This document shows positions 59,837 to 64,000 of a DNA stretch of 64,000 nt, one piece after another. Source of the stretch: Variovorax sp. N23. Lineage in GTDB: Bacteria; Pseudomonadota; Gammaproteobacteria; Burkholderiales; Burkholderiaceae_C. The notes below the pieces were generated by a model, which was given only the letters and a program-made list of their open reading frames with translations, was not told where the DNA came from and made no database searches. The first letter of the stretch is position 1. Every line of letters begins with the position of its first letter. A program made the position numbers and the translations under genes. The stretch covers positions 1-64,000 of the forward strand of contig NZ_JAOOPY010000014.1 in assembly GCF_025486315.1 (NCBI RefSeq). Reading direction: 5' to 3'.

Positions 59837-60786
59837 GCCTCGAGGTGCGGGAGGTATTGCGCCAGCATGGCATCCACCGTGTCGGCCTGCAGGGCATCCT
59901 TGCGGCGCTTGAGCGGGTCTCGCGCGGCCTGCGCTGCAAGCCAGCGCTTGACCCGAACAAAGGTTCGCGGATCGATGGTTGGCATCCGCGCCATGCTGCC
60001 CGACGCTGAAACGACCATCTGACTGAATCGCATTGCGTTCAGCAAGGTCTGTCCGGTGGCGATCTGTACGGGCCACAAGTCTTCCTCGTCGCCGCTCAAC
60101 CGCAAGGGATGCGGATCGTCTTCGACCGCCAGGCGACGCACGACATCGATCTCGAACCCCTTGTCGTTGACGACGGTGTAGCGTTGCCCGGTGCGCACCC
60201 GAAAGGTCTTGTCGGCTTGGCGGAGAACGGCCAGAAAGGACGTGTCCAGACGTTGAAGCCTGCTCCAGAAGTTCAGTCGCTTGCGGGTATCGAAGAGCAG
60301 ATCCACGTCCTGGGTCGCCGTCGCGCCCGCTTCGAGCATCACGCCGGCAGCCGCTTCGTAGGCATAGAGGGCGTGGGTGCCAATCACCGTGAAGTTCGAG
60401 TGCAGGTCCGCCTTGGCGATGGCATTCAAAGTGTCGATGACGATCGGCGGCGCACGCCCGACACGCAAGGCCCGGTTCAATCGCTGCTGCTCGGCCAACG
60501 CGGTCTTCAGCTGTCGCACGCGCTCCTCGTCCACGCGCTTTTTTTCGGTAAAGCGCTCGTAGATGCCGACTGTCTCTTCGCCGCGCGGCCCCAGCGAGGT
60601 CTGGGCACCGGCCGTCGACGTTCGGATCAGGTAGCTGCGCCCATGCTGTTCCCGCCAGAACATGGAGCCGCGAACCGACGATGCATCGCGAGATGCCTCT
60701 TCAAGTGCGCTGAAAACAGCCTCCGCGTCGATGTACTGCCGCACCTGAGCAGCAGACAACTCTGCGAACCGTATCGGAGTTTTCAT
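59827..60786 (-). CDS. GSU2403-type nucleotidyltransferase-fold protein
   Basis: 319 residues. An N-terminal helical region (about 1-110) with a charged segment RFTEKKRVDEERVRQLKTAL precedes a nucleotidyltransferase core: FTVIGTHALYAYEAAAGVML (hG-x-A motif), TATQDVDLLFDTRKRLNF with the DxD metal pair, and GFEIDVVRRLAVEDD with the third acidic residue. The pattern matches the GSU2403/NTP_transf_8 family, related at fold level to AbiEii-type and minimal nucleotidyltransferases. No adjacent antitoxin or helix-turn-helix gene is present. Its promoter is AT-rich with a perfect palindrome. Function unknown; a defence or toxin-like role is possible but unproven. Confidence 0.78.
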   Translation of the reverse strand: MKTPIRFAELSAAQVRQYIDAEAVFSALEEASRDASSVRGSMFWREQHGRSYLIRTSTAGAQTSLGPRGEETVGIYERFTEKKRVDEERVRQLKTALAEQQRLNRALRVGRAPPIVIDTLNAIAKADLHSNFTVIGTHALYAYEAAAGVMLEAGATATQDVDLLFDTRKRLNFWSRLQRLDTSFLAVLRQADKTFRVRTGQRYTVVNDKGFEIDVVRRLAVEDDPHPLRLSGDEEDLWPVQIATGQTLLNAMRFSQMVVSASGSMARMPTIDPRTFVRVKRWLAAQAARDPLKRRKDALQADTVDAMLAQYLPHLEAHS

Positions 60787-60791
60787 GCATT

Positions 60792-60808
60792 TTCCAGATT
60801 ATCTGGAA
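60792..60808. promoter_or_regulatory. Palindromic operator in the nucleotidyltransferase promoter
   Basis: TTCCAGAT-T-ATCTGGAA is a perfect eight-plus-eight palindrome just before the minus-strand ATG. Upstream on that strand are TTGCTG and TAAAAT at an 18-base spacing, a fair sigma70 promoter, so the palindrome covers the expected transcription start. This is a typical repressor site. Confidence 0.6.
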
Positions 60809-60838
60809 TTTTACTGAAAACCCATATAAAACAGCAAC

Positions 60839-63060
<2,222 letters not shown>

Positions 63061-63082
63061 CGGCCGGCGACGCGATCGGCGC

Positions 63083-64000
63083 TCAGGGCCGCAACCAGCG
63101 CGGGACCTTGAAGCGGACGATCATCAAGTAGGCAATCACGTAAGTCGTGACGAACAACAGACAGCACCCCATCAGCACCAGCGTGTTGTTCCAGAACAGC
63201 ACCGCAGGCACCACCGACAGCGCGGCGAACATCCACAGATACGGCGAGGTGCGGTTGTTGCGCGCGAGCAGCTGGCGCGCCTCGTCGTCGCTGAAGGCGA
63301 CCCGCACGATGCGCCGGAAGATCAGCTGATGGAAATGCAGCGCGTCGGCCATGCCGGGCGACTGGCCGCGCGCCACCTTGCGGTAGATGGAGAACACCGT
63401 CTCCCACACCGGGTAGATCAGCAGCAGCATCGGGAACCACGGCGACACCGTGGGGTGCCGCTGCACCAGCGACACGCAGGCCACCGCGATCACCATGCCC
63501 CAGACGTAGGCGCCACCGTCGCCCGCGAAGATCTTGCCGCTCGGGTAGTTCCACATCAGGAAGCCCAGCGTGGCGCCGACCAGGCAGATGACCATCGCGG
63601 CCAGTTGCCGGTCACCCACCTGCAGCGCCACGTGCGAGATCGCCAGGCAGACCAGCACCGCCACCGTGCCGGCCAGCCCGTTGTAGCCGTCGATGATGTT
63701 GAAGGCGTGCGGCAGCCCGCCGATGGCGACCACGGCCAGCAGCACGGCGAAGATGGGCGCGGCGCGCATCCACCCGTCCACCAGCACGAAGCCGGTGCGG
63801 TGCACCCCGAGCCCGAGCACCCAGCACAGCAGCAGCGCCGACCCGATGGTCAACGCCAGGCGGTAGCGCACCGGCACGCGCTGCGTCACGTCTTCGGTGA
63901 TGCCGCTGAGCACCGCCGGCGCGATGCACAGCAGCACCAGGCCCGAGGCCGTGGCCGGCCAGCCGACATTGAACGGATCGCCGAACCAGCCGGCCGAGAG
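63083..64000 (-). CDS. Undecaprenyl-phosphate glycosyl-1-phosphate transferase, WecA/MraY family (5' partial)
   Basis: At least 305 residues visible; the frame stays open to the last base, so the N-terminal part lies outside. Many membrane segments. Family motifs on the cytoplasmic side are GGLPHAFNIIDGYNGLAG (the NxxNxxDGxDGL-like motif with Asp), FAGDGGAYVWGMVIA (the FxGDxG motif) and the ALHFHQLIFRRIVR region equivalent to the His-box. It initiates lipid-linked glycan synthesis by moving a sugar phosphate onto undecaprenyl phosphate. It is 22 bases upstream of the flippase gene, same strand. Confidence 0.88.
   Translation of the reverse strand, partial: LSAGWFGDPFNVGWPATASGLVLLCIAPAVLSGITEDVTQRVPVRYRLALTIGSALLLCWVLGLGVHRTGFVLVDGWMRAAPIFAVLLAVVAIGGLPHAFNIIDGYNGLAGTVAVLVCLAISHVALQVGDRQLAAMVICLVGATLGFLMWNYPSGKIFAGDGGAYVWGMVIAVACVSLVQRHPTVSPWFPMLLLIYPVWETVFSIYRKVARGQSPGMADALHFHQLIFRRIVRVAFSDDEARQLLARNNRTSPYLWMFAALSVVPAVLFWNNTLVLMGCCLLFVTTYVIAYLMIVRFKVPRWLRP

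Noticed and set aside
59827-60786. AbiE-type toxin-antitoxin system
   Set aside because: The nucleotidyltransferase has a different N-terminal layout and no AbiEi-like helix-turn-helix gene is adjacent.

Overview
The window is about 64 kb of GC-rich chromosome (third codon positions almost all G or C) from a betaproteobacterium, most likely a Comamonadaceae member close to Variovorax. This is inferred from the number of TRAP and ABC uptake systems, slmA and argB lying near each other, a DUF3025 protein, and a class A RNase P RNA of beta-proteobacterial type. No tRNA, rRNA, CRISPR array, intact insertion sequence or phage was recognised. Product names rest on motif and domain recognition by eye, not on database searches.

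Layout. 1-6400: the decayed 3' part of a two-partner-secretion exoprotein of the FHA/CdiA family, cut short by an in-frame foreign tail, followed by a frameshifted FHA-2 remnant and an orphan lipoprotein. 6410-14180: rnpB, cysK, a small secreted peptide gene, and housekeeping or regulatory genes (FAD oxidoreductase, VUT transporter, flavin reductase, ProQ, LysR, NmrA-like). 14263-18248: an esterase remnant, then htpX and the tightly coupled pyrC-NYN/LOTUS-DUF3025 cluster. 18307-26156: an IclR regulator and a peptide/nickel-type ABC importer with an amidase, joined by a repeated operator-like motif. 26153-28554: a Crp/Fnr regulator and a degenerate EAL protein. 28830-32494: a TRAP transporter with a long hairpin-forming repeat between its permease and binding-protein genes, then an Rnk-like factor. 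32828-38200: a gltIJKL glutamate/aspartate ABC operon, a LysR regulator and a 2-hydroxyacid dehydrogenase. 38252-40555: a divergent half-size ABC exporter and a YciA thioesterase.

40565-48837 is a seven-gene TetR-headed fatty-acid beta-oxidation operon: TetR, acyl-CoA dehydrogenase, DUF2147 protein, bifunctional hydroxyacyl-CoA dehydrogenase/enoyl-CoA hydratase, thiolase, thioesterase and enoyl-CoA hydratase. 49019-57903 is a divergent sugar-acid regulon. A GntR regulator and a perfect inverted repeat sit between two arms: SDR-SDR-FAH hydrolase on the minus strand, and TRAP transporter-UxaA dehydratase-Ldh2 oxidoreductase on the plus strand. Together they look like import, dehydration, oxidation and hydrolytic cleavage of a sugar acid without phosphorylation.

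58028-64000 carries slmA, galE, a stand-alone GSU2403-type nucleotidyltransferase with an AT-rich palindromic promoter, argB, and the start of a surface-polysaccharide locus (flippase and a WecA-type glycosyl-phosphate transferase that runs off the end).

The parts most worth a second look are the CDI-like locus debris, the GntR sugar-acid regulon, the nucleotidyltransferase with its palindrome, the hairpin repeat inside the TRAP operon, and the NYN-LOTUS protein with a histone-H1-like linker.
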